From Caballeronia sp. BR00000012568055 (GTDB taxonomy: Bacteria; Pseudomonadota; Gammaproteobacteria; Burkholderiales; Burkholderiaceae): DNA of 64,000 bases. The position numbers and the translations under genes are program-made. The DNA lies in NCBI RefSeq assembly GCF_029439455.1, contig NZ_JAQFVG010000324.1, forward strand, positions 43,494 through 107,493, in the 5' to 3' direction. Positions 46,126 through 56,536 of the stretch are shown one piece after another (the stretch's first letter is position 1; the number at the start of each line of letters is the position of its first letter). Below the pieces are notes generated by a model. That model was not told where the DNA came from. It ran no database searches and was given only the letters and a program-made list of their open reading frames with translations.

Positions 46126-46884
46126 ATGCGAATCCTACTCAGCAATGACGACGGCTATCTGGCGCGCGGCATCAATGTGCTGCACGACGCCTTGCAGCCG
46201 ATCGGCGAAGTGACGGTGATGGCGCCCGAGCAGAACTGCAGCGGCTCGTCCAACTCGCTCACGCTGTCGCGGCCTCTGAACATTCATCAGGCGGCCAACG
46301 GTTTCAATTTCGTCAACGGCACGCCCACCGACTCGGTGCATATCGCGCTGACGGGCATGCTGGAGCACAAGCCGGACATCGTCGTGTCGGGCATCAACAA
46401 CGGGCAGAACGTCGGCGAAGACACGCTGTATTCCGGCACGGTCGCCGCCGCCACGGAAGGCTTTATGTTCGGCATTCCGGCTATCGCGTTTTCGCTGGTC
46501 GGGCGCGACTGGCTTTATCTCGACGATGCCGCTCGCGTCGCCGCGGAAATCGTCGCGCATTTTCTCGATCATCCGATGCCCGGCCATCCGTTGCTCAACG
46601 TGAACATTCCGAGCCTGCCTTACGACCAGTTGCGCGAATGGAAAGTCACGCGGCTGGGCAAGCGCCATCCGTCGCAGCCGGTGATTCGCCAGAGCGATCC
46701 GCGCGGCAACCCGATCTACTGGATCGGTCCGTCCGGCGATGCGCTCGACGCCAGCGAAGGCACCGACTTCCACGCGGTGGCGAACGGCTTCGTCTCGATT
46801 ACACCGCTGCAACTCGATCTCACACATAACGCGCTGATGGCCGAAACCCGCGAATGGGCGAACGCCGGGAGCCGCCGCTCATGA
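46126..46884 (+). CDS. surE: 5'/3'-nucleotidase SurE
   Basis: A 252-residue metal-dependent phosphatase of nucleoside monophosphates. The metal site is in [11 protein letters not shown] (D8, D9) and [10 protein letters not shown] near 37-46, and [13 protein letters not shown] and [22 protein letters not shown] follow. The ATG at 46126 is chosen because the family begins at [10 protein letters not shown]. Its stop overlaps the start of pcm (ATGA), the first link of the surE-pcm-nlpD-rpoS stress cluster. Confidence 0.96.
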   Translation: MRILLSNDDGYLARGINVLHDALQPIGEVTVMAPEQNCSGSSNSLTLSRPLNIHQAANGFNFVNGTPTDSVHIALTGMLEHKPDIVVSGINNGQNVGEDTLYSGTVAAATEGFMFGIPAIAFSLVGRDWLYLDDAARVAAEIVAHFLDHPMPGHPLLNVNIPSLPYDQLREWKVTRLGKRHPSQPVIRQSDPRGNPIYWIGPSGDALDASEGTDFHAVANGFVSITPLQLDLTHNALMAETREWANAGSRRS

Positions 46885-47858
46885 CCGACGAGCGCGCCAA
46901 GCGCTTCCCGCTGGCGCTCGCCGATCTCGTGCGCGAGCCACGCAAGCCGGGCAGTCGCGCGGATGCTTCGCGCGGCAAAGGCGCGGCGTCGACGGTTGTG
47001 ACAGGAACTGCGTCGAAAGTCGTCGCCAAGCCGGCGACTGTGCCTGCGAAACCGGTTCCGGGCACGGCGGCGCGGACTGCGAACGCGGCGCATACGCCGC
47101 ATCCGCGACCGAACGCGTTGCGCACCGCGCCGCGCGCACCCGAACGCGATTTGAACGCGGCCAGCGTTGCAACGAAGAAAGGCGCACCGAACGTCGCGCT
47201 CAATACCAATCAGACGCTGACCTCGGAACGGGTCCGCGAGCGCATGGTCGAACGGCTGCGCACCAACGGCGTCACCGACCCGCGCGTGCTGAACGCCATG
47301 TCGGTGGTGCCGCGCCATATGTTCGTCGATCCGGGTCTGGCCGCGCAGGCGTACGAAGATGCCGCGTTGCCGATCGGTCATCACCAGACCATCTCGAAGC
47401 CGTCGGTGGTGGCGCGCATGATCGAACTGGTCGCGGCCGGCCGCAAGCTCGACAAGGTGCTGGAAATCGGCACGGGCTGCGGCTATCAGGCGGCGGTGCT
47501 GTCGCAGGTGGCGGGTGAGGTGTATTCCATCGAGCGCGTTCGGCCGTTGTCCGAACGCGCCAAGCTCAATCTTCGGCCGCTGCGCGTGCCGAATATCCGG
47601 CTGCATTACGGCGACGGGCGGCTCGGTCTGCCCGCCGCCGCGCCATTCGATGCCATCGTGATCGCGTGCGCGGGCCTCGACGTGCCGCAGGACTTGCTGG
47701 ATCAACTGGCGGTGGGCGGAAAGCTTGTCGCGCCGGTCGGTTCGCAGACCGCGCAGTCGCAGGTGCTCACGCTTGTTACACGCGTATCGGCATCGCAGTG
47801 GCGGGAAGAGCAGTTGGATCGCGTATTCTTTGTACCTTTGAAATCCGGAGTGATTTGA
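46881..47858 (+). CDS. pcm: Protein-L-isoaspartate O-methyltransferase
   Basis: A 325-residue PCMT that methylates damaged isoaspartyl residues. The methyltransferase core starts near residue 112 ([17 protein letters not shown]) and carries [21 protein letters not shown] and the SAM motif [15 protein letters not shown] at 193-207. E. coli Pcm has 208 residues; here an Ala/Pro/Arg/Thr-rich extension of about 110 residues precedes the fold. The start at 46881 overlaps the surE stop as ATGA, so the extension is probably translated. Confidence 0.92.
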   Translation: MTDERAKRFPLALADLVREPRKPGSRADASRGKGAASTVVTGTASKVVAKPATVPAKPVPGTAARTANAAHTPHPRPNALRTAPRAPERDLNAASVATKKGAPNVALNTNQTLTSERVRERMVERLRTNGVTDPRVLNAMSVVPRHMFVDPGLAAQAYEDAALPIGHHQTISKPSVVARMIELVAAGRKLDKVLEIGTGCGYQAAVLSQVAGEVYSIERVRPLSERAKLNLRPLRVPNIRLHYGDGRLGLPAAAPFDAIVIACAGLDVPQDLLDQLAVGGKLVAPVGSQTAQSQVLTLVTRVSASQWREEQLDRVFFVPLKSGVI

Positions 47859-47863
47859 CACCG

Positions 47864-48850
47864 ATGAGTATCTTGCGTGCTTTCCAGGAGAGCCGTGCCG
47901 ACGCGCGCCTGACCGACCGCCTGACGGCTGCGCAACGCGGCGTGTGCGTGCTTGCGCTGACTGCCCTGGCAGCCTGTTCCACGCGCATGGACATGGCGCC
48001 GGTCGTCGACAAGACGGGCGCGCCGATCAGCACGACCGCCACCCAGACGCCCGATAACGGCCCGCCGCCGCCGGGTTATGTCCGCGTGAAACCGGGCGAC
48101 ACCCTATATCGGATCGCACTGGAAAACGGTCAGAATTATCACGATATCGCCGCGTGGAACAACCTGACCAATCCGAACGCGATCGAAGTCGGCCAGCTGA
48201 TGCGCGTGGTGCCGCCGGGCGCGAATGTCGCCGCGACCACGCCGGGTGTGGCTACGGCGCCGATCGTCGGTGGCGGCGTGCAGGCGCAGCCGCTGAACGG
48301 CGCGAACAACGGCTATGCGCAACCGGGCGTGACGACGGGCGCAACGGGTCAGCCGCCGTACTACGGTCCGAATTCGGGCATGGGCGCCGCGCCTGGTGCG
48401 GCAGCGGCGGGTGCGGCACTGGGCGGAGCGGGTGCAGCGCCGAACCTGCCGGCGACGCCCGGCGCGGATAACGGCGCGGCGGCTCAGCCGGCGTTTATCT
48501 GGCCGGCGCGCGGTCCGATTCTCGGCACGTTCGACGACAACAAGAACAAGGGTTTGAACATTGGCGGCGCGGCGGGAGATGCAGTCATTGCGTCGGCGGA
48601 TGGACGCGTGGTTTACTCCGGAAACGGGCTGCGCGGCTATGGCAATCTCATTATCATCAAGCACGACGCAACTTTTCTCACGGCGTACGCACATAACCGC
48701 GCTTTGATGGTAAAAGAGGGAGACGCGGTGACCAAGGGGCAGAAAATCGCTGAGATGGGCAACAGCGATTCAGACCGTGTGATGTTGCATTTCGAAGTTC
48801 GCCGGCAGGGAAAACCTGTTGACCCACTGAAGTATTTGCCGCCGCAATAA
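47864..48850 (+). CDS. nlpD: Lipoprotein murein hydrolase activator NlpD
   Basis: A 328-residue lipoprotein with lipobox LAAC at C38. A LysM domain spans about 73-116 ([15 protein letters not shown], then [13 protein letters not shown]). A Gly/Ala/Pro linker leads to a degenerate M23 (LytM) domain from about 205. The N-terminal metal ligand region reads NKGLNIGG, so, as in E. coli NlpD, it has lost the zinc ligands and should activate amidase AmiC rather than cut murein itself. It is followed 11 bp later by rpoS. Confidence 0.94.
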   Translation: MSILRAFQESRADARLTDRLTAAQRGVCVLALTALAACSTRMDMAPVVDKTGAPISTTATQTPDNGPPPPGYVRVKPGDTLYRIALENGQNYHDIAAWNNLTNPNAIEVGQLMRVVPPGANVAATTPGVATAPIVGGGVQAQPLNGANNGYAQPGVTTGATGQPPYYGPNSGMGAAPGAAAAGAALGGAGAAPNLPATPGADNGAAAQPAFIWPARGPILGTFDDNKNKGLNIGGAAGDAVIASADGRVVYSGNGLRGYGNLIIIKHDATFLTAYAHNRALMVKEGDAVTKGQKIAEMGNSDSDRVMLHFEVRRQGKPVDPLKYLPPQ

Positions 48851-48861
48851 AGCGAGCCATC

Positions 48862-49959
48862 ATGCCGAAAACGAAGCGCCGCCTGCCGCAAGCCGAGACT
48901 GAGACGATCAGCCGACCTTTGCAAGTGTCGGCGGAAGAGGGCGCTTCGACCCGCGATGAAGACGCGGAAAATATCGATGTCGATGTCGATTCCGACGAAG
49001 AAGGTAATAGTCGCGGCAAAAGCGGCGAAGAATCGAGCGAGACCGCAAACGATTCCCCCCCGGATGCGGATGATTTCCGCTCAATGTTGCAGGCTGAGCT
49101 CACTGCCGACACCATTCAGCATTATTTGAATCGAATCAGCGTAAAACCGCTGCTCACCGTTGAGGAAGAGCAGCGTTATTCGCGTCTGGCCAAGGCGGGC
49201 GAGTTCGAAGCGCGGCAGGTGATGATCGAGCGCAATCTGCGACTCGTCGTCAGCATTGCCAAGGGTTATCTGAATCGCGGTGTGCCGCTGCTCGATCTGA
49301 TCGAGGAAGGCAATCTCGGTCTGATGCACGCCATCGAAAAATTCGATCCGACGCGCGGCTTCCGTTTCTCGACTTACGCCACCTGGTGGATTCGGCAAAG
49401 CATCGAGCGCGCGATCATGAATCAGGCGCGCACGGTGCGACTGCCAGTGCACGTGATCCGCGAACTGAATCAGGTGTTGCGCGCCAAGCGCCATCTGGAA
49501 AAAAATTCCGCCAATTCGAACGATGCCGTCGCGCCCGAGCGGCGCGATGCGAGCATCGACGATATCGCTTATCTCACCGGCAAGACGCCCGAGGAAGTCA
49601 CCGATATCCTCGCGCTCAACGAACACACGGCTTCACTCGACGCGCCGCTCGATCTCGATCCGGGCAGCAGCCTGCTCGACTTGTTGTCGGACGACCAAAG
49701 CCAGTCGCCGGACGCGGAAGTGCAGCATCGCGAACTGGAATCGCTGACGCGGCTGTGGCTGTCGCGTTTATCGGATAAGCATCGGCATGTAATCGAACGG
49801 CGCTTCGGGCTGAACCATATCGAACCCGCCACGCTCGAAGAACTTGCCGATGAAATGGGCCTCACGCGCGAGCGTGTGCGCCAGATTCAGCAGGAAGCGC
49901 TGGTACGGCTCAAGCGCTTTTTCGCCTCCAATGGCGTTCGCAAGGACGCCGTGCTTTGA
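48862..49959 (+). CDS. rpoS: RNA polymerase sigma factor RpoS
   Basis: A 365-residue group 2 sigma factor for stationary phase and stress (E. coli 330). An acidic N-terminal extension of about 70 residues precedes region 1.2 ([17 protein letters not shown]). Region 2 contains [37 protein letters not shown] with [20 protein letters not shown]. Region 4.2 ends [24 protein letters not shown]. In E. coli the main rpoS promoter lies inside nlpD; none is assigned here. Confidence 0.97.
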   Translation: MPKTKRRLPQAETETISRPLQVSAEEGASTRDEDAENIDVDVDSDEEGNSRGKSGEESSETANDSPPDADDFRSMLQAELTADTIQHYLNRISVKPLLTVEEEQRYSRLAKAGEFEARQVMIERNLRLVVSIAKGYLNRGVPLLDLIEEGNLGLMHAIEKFDPTRGFRFSTYATWWIRQSIERAIMNQARTVRLPVHVIRELNQVLRAKRHLEKNSANSNDAVAPERRDASIDDIAYLTGKTPEEVTDILALNEHTASLDAPLDLDPGSSLLDLLSDDQSQSPDAEVQHRELESLTRLWLSRLSDKHRHVIERRFGLNHIEPATLEELADEMGLTRERVRQIQQEALVRLKRFFASNGVRKDAVL

Positions 49960-50010
49960 CTCTCGTTTAGTAAAAACGGCGCTCGCGAGGGCGTCGCGCA
50001 TCCGCATTCC

Positions 50011-50787
50011 ATGACACCCATTCTCGTATTCGATATCGAGACCATTCCCGATGTCGACGGTATTCGCCGTCTCGAAGATTTGCCCGACGATCTCTCCGAT
50101 CGCGAAGTCGCTGAACACGCGTTCGAAGCGCGTCGTGAGCGCGTCGGCAATGATTTTCTGCCGCATCATCTGCAACGCGTCGCGGCGATCTCCTGCGTGT
50201 TCCGCGATAACACCGGCTTTCGCGTGCGCTCCCTCGGCGCGCCAGGCGATGGCGAGGCGGCGCTGATCCAGTCGTTTTATCGCGTGATCGAAAAGTACAC
50301 GCCGCAGCTGGTGTCGTGGAATGGCGGCGGATTCGATCTGCCCGTGCTCCATTACCGGGCGCTGGTGAACGCGATTGCCGCGCCGCGATACTGGGACCTC
50401 GGCCAGGACGATCGCGATTTCAAATACAACAATTACATCAGCCGTTATCACATGCGGCATATCGATCTGATGGACGTGCTCGCGATGTATCAGGCGCGCG
50501 CCAATGCGCCGCTCGATGCGCTCGCGAAACTTTGTGGTTTTCCCGGCAAGCTCGGCATGGATGGCGGCAAGGTGTGGGACGCTTACTGCGACGGGCAACT
50601 CGAAGAAATCCGCAACTATTGCGAGACCGACGTCGTCAATACGTATCTGATGTATTGCCGGTTCCAGATGATGCGCGGCGGTTTCACGCCGGACGAATAC
50701 GAGGACGAAATCAACTTCGTCAAGAACGCCCTGGCGCAGGAAGCCTCGCCGCACTGGCAGGAATATCTGGCGGCGTTCGGCAAGTGA
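50011..50787 (+). CDS. DnaQ-fold 3'-5' exonuclease (PolB-exo2 like)
   Basis: A 258-residue predicted exonuclease. The Exo I acidic pair is D8 and E10 in [11 protein letters not shown]. Exo II is in [19 protein letters not shown] near 104-122 and Exo III near [16 protein letters not shown] around 205-220. The layout matches the DNA_pol_B_exo2 group rather than DnaQ itself. The target, DNA or RNA, is not known. It lies between rpoS and rlmD on the same strand. Confidence 0.83.
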   Translation: MTPILVFDIETIPDVDGIRRLEDLPDDLSDREVAEHAFEARRERVGNDFLPHHLQRVAAISCVFRDNTGFRVRSLGAPGDGEAALIQSFYRVIEKYTPQLVSWNGGGFDLPVLHYRALVNAIAAPRYWDLGQDDRDFKYNNYISRYHMRHIDLMDVLAMYQARANAPLDALAKLCGFPGKLGMDGGKVWDAYCDGQLEEIRNYCETDVVNTYLMYCRFQMMRGGFTPDEYEDEINFVKNALAQEASPHWQEYLAAFGK

Positions 50788-50857
50788 GCGCGTGACGTTC
50801 GTCTACAATCTCGCCTTCGCCCCACGCTCATCTTTAAAAAGTACAGGAAGTACGCAG

Positions 50858-52276
50858 GTGTCTGAAGCCTCTCGAAAACTCGTCCATCGCCGCCGCGCCG
50901 CGCCGGCCAAAACCGTCACGCCCGACCCGAATTTCGTTGCGCCGGAACTCGAAATCGAATCGCTCGATATGGAAGCGCGCGGCGTCGGCCGCACTGTCAA
51001 CGAAGACGGCGAGCCGGGCAAGGTGATCTTCGTCGAAGGCGCGTTGCCGGGCGAGCGCGTGAGCTATTCCAGCTATCGCAAGAAGCCAAGTTTCGAGCAG
51101 GCGCAGGTCGTCAAGGTGCTGCGCGAGGCCGTAATCCGCGCGAAACCGAAGTGCCAGTTTTTCGGCATCTGCGGCGGCTGTTCGATGCAGCATCTCGACG
51201 TGCGCGCGCAAATCGCCGTCAAGCAGCGCGTGCTCGAAGACAATCTCCAGCATTTGTCCAAGCTGCGTGCCGAAACCATGTTCCGTCCGATTCACGGTCC
51301 GTCGTGGGGATATCGCTATCGCGCGCGGCTGACGGTGCGGCACGTGGAAAAGAAGGGCGGCGTGCTGGTCGGCTTCCACGAGCGCAAAAGCAGTTACGTC
51401 GCGGATATGACCAGTTGCGAAGTGCTCCCGCCGCACGTTTCCGCGATGCTCGTTCCGCTGCGCGAACTGGTCGCGGGTCTGTCGATTCGCGATCGCATGC
51501 CGCAGATCGAACTCGCGGTGGGAACGGATGTAACGGCGCTGGTGCTGCGCATTCTCGAGCCGCTGACCGAAGCCGACGAGGCGCTGATCCGCAGCTTCGC
51601 CGATCAGCACAAGGTGCAGTTCTGGCTTCAGCCGAAAGGTCCGGACACGGTGTACCAGTTCTATCCGCTCGATCAGGAACTGGCGTACACGCTGCCGGAA
51701 TTCGATATCCGCATGCCGTTCAAGCCGACGGATTTCACGCAGGTGAATCACGCGATCAACCGCGTGCTGGTGGCTCGCGCGTTGTCGCTGCTCGCGCCGG
51801 AATCGAATGATCGCGTGCTGGATTTGTTCTGCGGTATAGGCAATTTCACGCTGCCGCTGGCGCGCTTGTCGCGTGAGGTCGTGGGGATCGAAGGCAGCGA
51901 GGCGTTGACGACGCGTGCGCTCGAAAATGCGCAGAAGAACGGTGTCGATGGACACACGTCGTTCGCATGCCGAAATCTGTTCGAAGTCACCGCCGACGAT
52001 ATGCGCGCACTCGGCGCGTTCGATAAATTTTTGATCGATCCGCCGCGCGAAGGGGCGCTGGCCGTATCGAAGGCGCTCGCGGATCTCGCGCAAGCCGGCG
52101 ACGAAGCGATGCTGCCGAAGCGTATCGTTTACGTATCGTGCAATCCGGCTACGCTCGCGCGCGATGCGGGACTGCTGGTGCATGAGGCGGGGTATCGGAT
52201 GAAGGGGGCAGGTGTAGTGAACATGTTCCCGCATACATCGCACGTCGAATCGATTGCCTTGTTCGAGCGCGATTGA
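50858..52276 (+). CDS. rlmD: 23S rRNA (uracil-1939-C5)-methyltransferase RlmD
   Basis: A 472-residue RumA/TrmA-type methyltransferase. The TRAM domain covers about 30-95 ([27 protein letters not shown]). The iron-sulfur ligands are C99, C105, C108 and C187. The SAM site is [16 protein letters not shown] near 326-341, and the nucleophile is in [11 protein letters not shown] near 430-440. The GTG at 50858 is chosen because AGGAAG lies 7 bases upstream; the frame reaches 50792 without useful sequence. Confidence 0.93.
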   Translation: MSEASRKLVHRRRAAPAKTVTPDPNFVAPELEIESLDMEARGVGRTVNEDGEPGKVIFVEGALPGERVSYSSYRKKPSFEQAQVVKVLREAVIRAKPKCQFFGICGGCSMQHLDVRAQIAVKQRVLEDNLQHLSKLRAETMFRPIHGPSWGYRYRARLTVRHVEKKGGVLVGFHERKSSYVADMTSCEVLPPHVSAMLVPLRELVAGLSIRDRMPQIELAVGTDVTALVLRILEPLTEADEALIRSFADQHKVQFWLQPKGPDTVYQFYPLDQELAYTLPEFDIRMPFKPTDFTQVNHAINRVLVARALSLLAPESNDRVLDLFCGIGNFTLPLARLSREVVGIEGSEALTTRALENAQKNGVDGHTSFACRNLFEVTADDMRALGAFDKFLIDPPREGALAVSKALADLAQAGDEAMLPKRIVYVSCNPATLARDAGLLVHEAGYRMKGAGVVNMFPHTSHVESIALFERD

Positions 52277-52291
52277 GCTTCAGCAAGGCGA

Positions 52292-52323
52292 AAAAAAACC
52301 GGCCGATAAAGGCCGGTTTTTTT
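52292..52323. terminator. Bidirectional terminator between rlmD and the YccA-like gene
   Basis: AAAAAAACCGGCC at 52292-52304 pairs with GGCCGGTTTTTTT at 52311-52323 around GATAAA. Long A and T runs on both sides serve the two convergent genes. Confidence 0.92.
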
Positions 52324-52345
52324 ATTGCTGCGAGCGAAACCCGGA

Positions 52346-53044
52346 TCAGTTGCGGTTGCCGCCGAAAATGCCGAGCAGTGCCAGCAAATTCGTGAACACG
52401 TTATACAGATCGAGGTAGATCGCCAGCGTCGCGCTGATGTAGTTCGTCTCGCCGCCGTTCACCACGCGCTGCACGTCGAACAACATATACGCCGAGAAGA
52501 TCACGATGGCGAGCACCGAGATGGTCAGCATCAGTGCGGGCAGTTGCAGGAAGATGTTCGCGAACGCCGCCAGCAGAATGACGATCACGCCCATGAACAG
52601 AAACTTGCCGAGGCCCGAGAAGTCACGCTTGCTAACCGTGGCGATGGTCGCCATGACCGCGAAGATCACGCCCGTGCCGCCGAACGCCATCATGATGAGC
52701 TGCGGTCCGTTCGAAAAGCCCAGGATGAAGCTCAGCAGACGCGAGAGCATTAGGCCCATGAAGAACGTGAAGCCGAGCAGGACCAGCACGCCGACGCTGC
52801 TGTTCTTGGTCTTTTCGATCGCGAACATAAAACCGAACGCAATCGCCAGGAAGGCGATGAAACTCATCGTCGGGCTGGTCGCCGCGAACAGCGAGAAGCC
52901 GGTTGCCACGCCGACCCACGCGCCGAGCACCGTCGGCACCATCGAGAGCGCGAGCAGCCAATAGGTGTTGCGCAGCACGCGGTTGCGCGTTTCCACCGAG
53001 GTGACGCTGCCGTTGCGGCCAAAGCTGTAGGGTGATTCGTTCAT
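52346..53044 (-). CDS. Bax inhibitor-1/YccA family membrane protein
   Basis: A 232-residue inner-membrane protein with about seven hydrophobic segments and the BI-1/YccA pattern: NRVLRNTYWLLALSM near 22-36, then acidic C-terminal segment SAYMLFDVQRVVNGGETNYI near 186-205, which includes the aspartates of the pH-gated calcium leak in the family. E. coli YccA binds FtsH. AAGGAG lies about 8 bases before the ATG at 53044. Confidence 0.9.
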   Translation of the reverse strand: MNESPYSFGRNGSVTSVETRNRVLRNTYWLLALSMVPTVLGAWVGVATGFSLFAATSPTMSFIAFLAIAFGFMFAIEKTKNSSVGVLVLLGFTFFMGLMLSRLLSFILGFSNGPQLIMMAFGGTGVIFAVMATIATVSKRDFSGLGKFLFMGVIVILLAAFANIFLQLPALMLTISVLAIVIFSAYMLFDVQRVVNGGETNYISATLAIYLDLYNVFTNLLALLGIFGGNRN

Positions 53045-53369
53045 GGTTTCTCCTTGCTCCAATTGTCTGTCGGTTCTGAAGCGACATCCGTCATACACGA
53101 ATGATAAGGTGCGCGACTTAAGCCATTATTAGGGCGCATCCGGCGGCTTGCGTGATAAAGCGTTGCAAAGTCGCCTTTCGCACCAATATGGCCCCCGCGC
53201 ACGCCGAATTCAATGGTTCTGGAAGCTTTTTCCGAGACTAACTGAACTCAGCCTGTTGATGCTTTGATCCTTACGGTGCCGTAAGGTTTCAATCGCAATC
53301 ATACCTTGCTTCGTGCTACAATTGTCGATTCGTTTTAATCCGTAACTTATTCATTTTTTGGAGTTTTTC
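53045..53369. other. Intergenic region between the YccA-like gene and ndk
   Basis: This 325-bp divergent region holds an 8-bp-arm palindrome at 53269-53286 and a TACAAT -10 at 53317-53322 for ndk. No gene is seen. Confidence 0.45.
53269..53286. promoter_or_regulatory. Palindrome upstream of ndk, candidate operator
   Basis: CCTTACGG-TG-CCGTAAGG, with 8-bp perfect arms. It lies about 30 bp upstream of a TACAAT -10 element, so its centre is near -50 relative to the likely start of transcription, a usual activator position. Confidence 0.4.
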
Positions 53370-53795
53370 ATGGCGATCGAGCGCACCCTGTCGATTATCA
53401 AGCCGGACGCAGTGGCAAAGAACGTTATCGGCCAGATCTACAGCCGTTTCGAAGGCGCAGGCCTTAAGATCATCGCTTCGCGCATGGTCCATCTGTCGCG
53501 CGCCGACGCTGAGAAGTTCTACGCTGTTCACGCAGCACGTCCGTTCTTCAAGGACCTCGTCGAATTCATGATCTCCGGCCCGGTGCAGATTCAAGTGCTG
53601 GAAGGCGAAAACGCCATTCTGAAGAACCGCGACCTGATGGGCGCAACGGACCCGAAGAAGGCCGACAAGGGCACCATCCGCGCCGACTTCGCTGACAGCA
53701 TCGACGCGAACGCTGTGCACGGCTCGGACGCTCCGGAAACGGCAGCGCAAGAAGTTGCGTTCTTCTTCCCGCAAGTGAACGTGTACTCGCGTTAA
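53370..53795 (+). CDS. ndk: Nucleoside diphosphate kinase
   Basis: A 141-residue NDK that balances nucleoside triphosphates. It begins [18 protein letters not shown]; the phospho-accepting histidine lies in [12 protein letters not shown] near residue 117, the invariant RADFA near 105. The ATG at 53370 has TTGGAG-type sequence about 9 bases upstream. It is the first gene of the ndk-rlmN-rodZ-ispG-hisS-yfgM-bamB-der-hfq-hflX run. Confidence 0.97.
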   Translation: MAIERTLSIIKPDAVAKNVIGQIYSRFEGAGLKIIASRMVHLSRADAEKFYAVHAARPFFKDLVEFMISGPVQIQVLEGENAILKNRDLMGATDPKKADKGTIRADFADSIDANAVHGSDAPETAAQEVAFFFPQVNVYSR

Positions 53796-53954
53796 ACCTT
53801 GAATGTTCGTCGCTGTGACGGGCGTCCGTCACGGCATCGCGCCTCAAGAGCAAGAATAGCGGTTCAAAAATAAGCAGGAATTGGCGCGAACGGTCCCGGA
53901 ATGTGTTTCGAACACCCGTCCGGGCTTCGCAATTTTGAAATGGCAGAACTCGAC

Positions 53955-55097
53955 ATGACGAGCAGCACCACCGTCAATCTTCTCGATCTCGACGCCGCCG
54001 GGCTCACCGCGTATTGTGGCAGCCTGGGCGAAAAGCCGTTTCGCGCCAAGCAGTTGCAGCGCTGGATCCACCAGTATGGCGCGGAAGACTTCGACGGCAT
54101 GACGGATCTCGCGAAATCGCTGCGCGAAAAACTCAAGGGCCGCGCCAATATGGCGATGCCCGATATCGTCCGCGATCACGTTTCCACCGACGGCACGCGC
54201 AAGTGGCTGATCGATGTGGGCAACGGCAATGCGGTCGAAACCGTGTATATCCCCGAAGAAACGCGTGGCACGCTGTGCGTGTCGTCGCAGGCGGGATGTG
54301 CGGTGAACTGCCGGTTCTGTTCGACTGGCAAGCAAGGCTTCTCACGGAATCTCACGACCGGTGAAATCATCGGTCAGTTGCGCATGGCGGAATTCGCCTT
54401 GCGTCGGTCGCTCGGGCGCGAGGTTGGTGGGCCGGGCAAGGGCGAGCGCGTTGTTACGAACGTCGTGATGATGGGCATGGGCGAACCGCTGCTGAATTAC
54501 GACGCGGTCGTTCCCGCCATGCGCCTGATGCTCGACGATAACGCCTACGGCCTGTCGCGCCGCCGCGTGACGCTGTCCACCTCCGGCGTCGTGCCGATGA
54601 TGGACCGGCTCGGCGCAGAATTGCCGGTGGCGCTGGCCGTCTCGCTGCACGCTCCGAACGATCCGCTGCGCGACATGCTCGTGCCGCTGAACAAGAAGTA
54701 TCCGTTGCGCGAACTGATGGCGGCCTGCCAGCGCTATCTGAAGGTAGCGCCGCGTGACTTCATCACGTTCGAATACTGCATGCTCGACGGCGTCAACGAC
54801 ACCGAGCAGCACGCACGCGAACTGCTCGCGGTCACGCGCGATGTGCCGTGCAAGTTCAACCTCATCCCGTTCAATCCGTTCCCGGAATCCGGCCTGACGC
54901 GCTCGAAGAACGAGCAGATCAAGCGTTTCGCGCAGGTGTTGATGGATGCGGGCATCGTCACGACCGTGCGCAAAACGCGCGGCGACGATATCGACGCCGC
55001 CTGCGGCCAGTTGGCGGGTGAAGTGAAGGATCGCACGAAGCTTGCCGAGCGCATGGGCCGTGCGGCGGGCAAGGTGATCGAGGTGCGTCCTGTCTGA
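53955..55097 (+). CDS. rlmN: Dual-specificity 23S rRNA/tRNA methyltransferase RlmN
   Basis: A 380-residue radical SAM enzyme that methylates C2 of adenine 2503 in 23S rRNA and A37 in tRNAs. The cluster cysteines are C115-x3-C119-x2-C122 ([17 protein letters not shown]). SAM and Cys-methyl residues lie in [10 protein letters not shown] and near [15 protein letters not shown]. The frame continues upstream to 53901 and an ATG at 53940 is possible; [17 protein letters not shown] is the usual Burkholderiaceae start, so 53955 is chosen. No strong ribosome binding site is visible at either. Confidence 0.94.
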   Translation: MTSSTTVNLLDLDAAGLTAYCGSLGEKPFRAKQLQRWIHQYGAEDFDGMTDLAKSLREKLKGRANMAMPDIVRDHVSTDGTRKWLIDVGNGNAVETVYIPEETRGTLCVSSQAGCAVNCRFCSTGKQGFSRNLTTGEIIGQLRMAEFALRRSLGREVGGPGKGERVVTNVVMMGMGEPLLNYDAVVPAMRLMLDDNAYGLSRRRVTLSTSGVVPMMDRLGAELPVALAVSLHAPNDPLRDMLVPLNKKYPLRELMAACQRYLKVAPRDFITFEYCMLDGVNDTEQHARELLAVTRDVPCKFNLIPFNPFPESGLTRSKNEQIKRFAQVLMDAGIVTTVRKTRGDDIDAACGQLAGEVKDRTKLAERMGRAAGKVIEVRPV

Positions 55098-55293
55098 CGC
55101 AGTATCGAATCATTACCCGAGTAATAGAAAAAATTAGACAAAAAGCGCAGAAAGCGCGGTGTTCCGGCACGTAAAGCCGAACATTTTGTTATAAAGCGGT
55201 CTGCGGCCGCGCCAGAGTTGTATCGTTCACGTGGTTTTGTGCAACTCACGGCGCACTGGCGCTATATATAAGAATCGATGCGAGGAAATTGGG

Positions 55294-56412
55294 ATGAGTG
55301 AGCCGCAGCACCCGGCGCCTTTCGGCAGTCATACCGGCGAAAATGCCGGCGAAAAGTCGGGCAGTCCGCGCGATGCCCGGACGGCTGGCGGAGCGGCTGC
55401 ATCGAACGAGACGCAGGCGGGGCCTCTGGACTCCATTCCTGCTGTCGGCGCGCGTCTCGCGCAGCTTCGGCAAGCCAAGGCATGGTCGATCGACGACGTT
55501 TCGGCGCGCCTCAAGGTCTCGCCGCAAAAGCTGCTTGCGCTCGAATCGGGCGATATCAGCCAGTTGCCGGACCGCACGTTTGCCGCGGGCATCGTGCGCA
55601 GTTACGCGAAGATTCTCGGCGCCGATCCCGCGCCATTCACGGCGGCGTTTCGGCGTGATGGCGCATCGATCGAGCACAATCTGAAAGTGCCGGCGTCGGC
55701 GGCGGTGGGTTTGCCGCGTACGCGCGTGTCGGTGCCGCTTGGCAGTTCGCAAGGCCGCAAGCGTTCGTGGATGTGGGGCATCGGCGCGGTGATCGTGGGG
55801 ATGATCGCGGTCGTGATGTGGCACACCGGTGGCGACTCGTCCACGTGGCTCGCGCGTCTGCGCGCCAGCACGGGCGCGGCGACTACGGCCTCGTCGAGTA
55901 CGAGCGATACGGTCGCCGCATCCGGCGTGCAGACGCCTGACGAAGCCGCAGCCGCGAATACGGGCGAAGCTGCATCGTTGCCGGAAGTGGCGGCGTCGCC
56001 GAACGAACAGCCTATGCCGCGTCCGCTGGGCACGAATGCGCTGCCGGCGTCGTCGTCGGTCGTGCAAGCGCCGGCAAGTGCGCCTGCGGCGGCTGCAAAG
56101 CCGGCTTCGGCAGCGGCGGCAGCGGCGGCAGTATCGGCGTCAGAACCTGCGGTCGCGGGCACGGGCAGCAATGCAATCGAATTGAAGGTGAAGGAGGATA
56201 GCTGGTTCAGCGTGCGTGGCAAGGACAACAAGGAAGTGTTCTCCGGCCTCGTGCATGCGGGCAGCACGCAGCGTGTCGAAGGCACGGCGCCGTTCAAGGT
56301 GACCGTCGGCAATGTGAAGGGCGTCGAGTCGCTGTCGGTGGATGACGAACCGGTCGATGCCAAGCGTTATTCCTCCGCACGCGGTAACGTGGCGCGTCTC
56401 ACTCTGCCTTAA
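55294..56412 (+). CDS. rodZ: RodZ-like cytoskeletal protein
   Basis: A 372-residue membrane protein of the RodZ type. A cytoplasmic helix-turn-helix (VGARLAQLRQAKAWSIDDVSARL, near 50-72) precedes a single transmembrane segment (MWGIGAVIVGMIAVVMW, about 168-184). An Ala/Pro-rich periplasmic linker leads to the DUF4115 domain near 300-372. RodZ links MreB to the cell-wall elongation machinery. The ATG at 55294 has GAGGAAATTGGG upstream; the extra open frame to 55231 is not similar. Confidence 0.9.
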   Translation: MSEPQHPAPFGSHTGENAGEKSGSPRDARTAGGAAASNETQAGPLDSIPAVGARLAQLRQAKAWSIDDVSARLKVSPQKLLALESGDISQLPDRTFAAGIVRSYAKILGADPAPFTAAFRRDGASIEHNLKVPASAAVGLPRTRVSVPLGSSQGRKRSWMWGIGAVIVGMIAVVMWHTGGDSSTWLARLRASTGAATTASSSTSDTVAASGVQTPDEAAAANTGEAASLPEVAASPNEQPMPRPLGTNALPASSSVVQAPASAPAAAAKPASAAAAAAAVSASEPAVAGTGSNAIELKVKEDSWFSVRGKDNKEVFSGLVHAGSTQRVEGTAPFKVTVGNVKGVESLSVDDEPVDAKRYSSARGNVARLTLP

Positions 56413-56536
56413 AGCAGCGGAATTCCGCGCGCTGAAAATTCAGGGGCATCACGGCAGCCATGTCGTGATGCCCGTTTGAGGTTCCACATTTGCAACCGCG
56501 CCGTCAGTGGCGTACACGTTGCCAAAGGGTTTTTCG

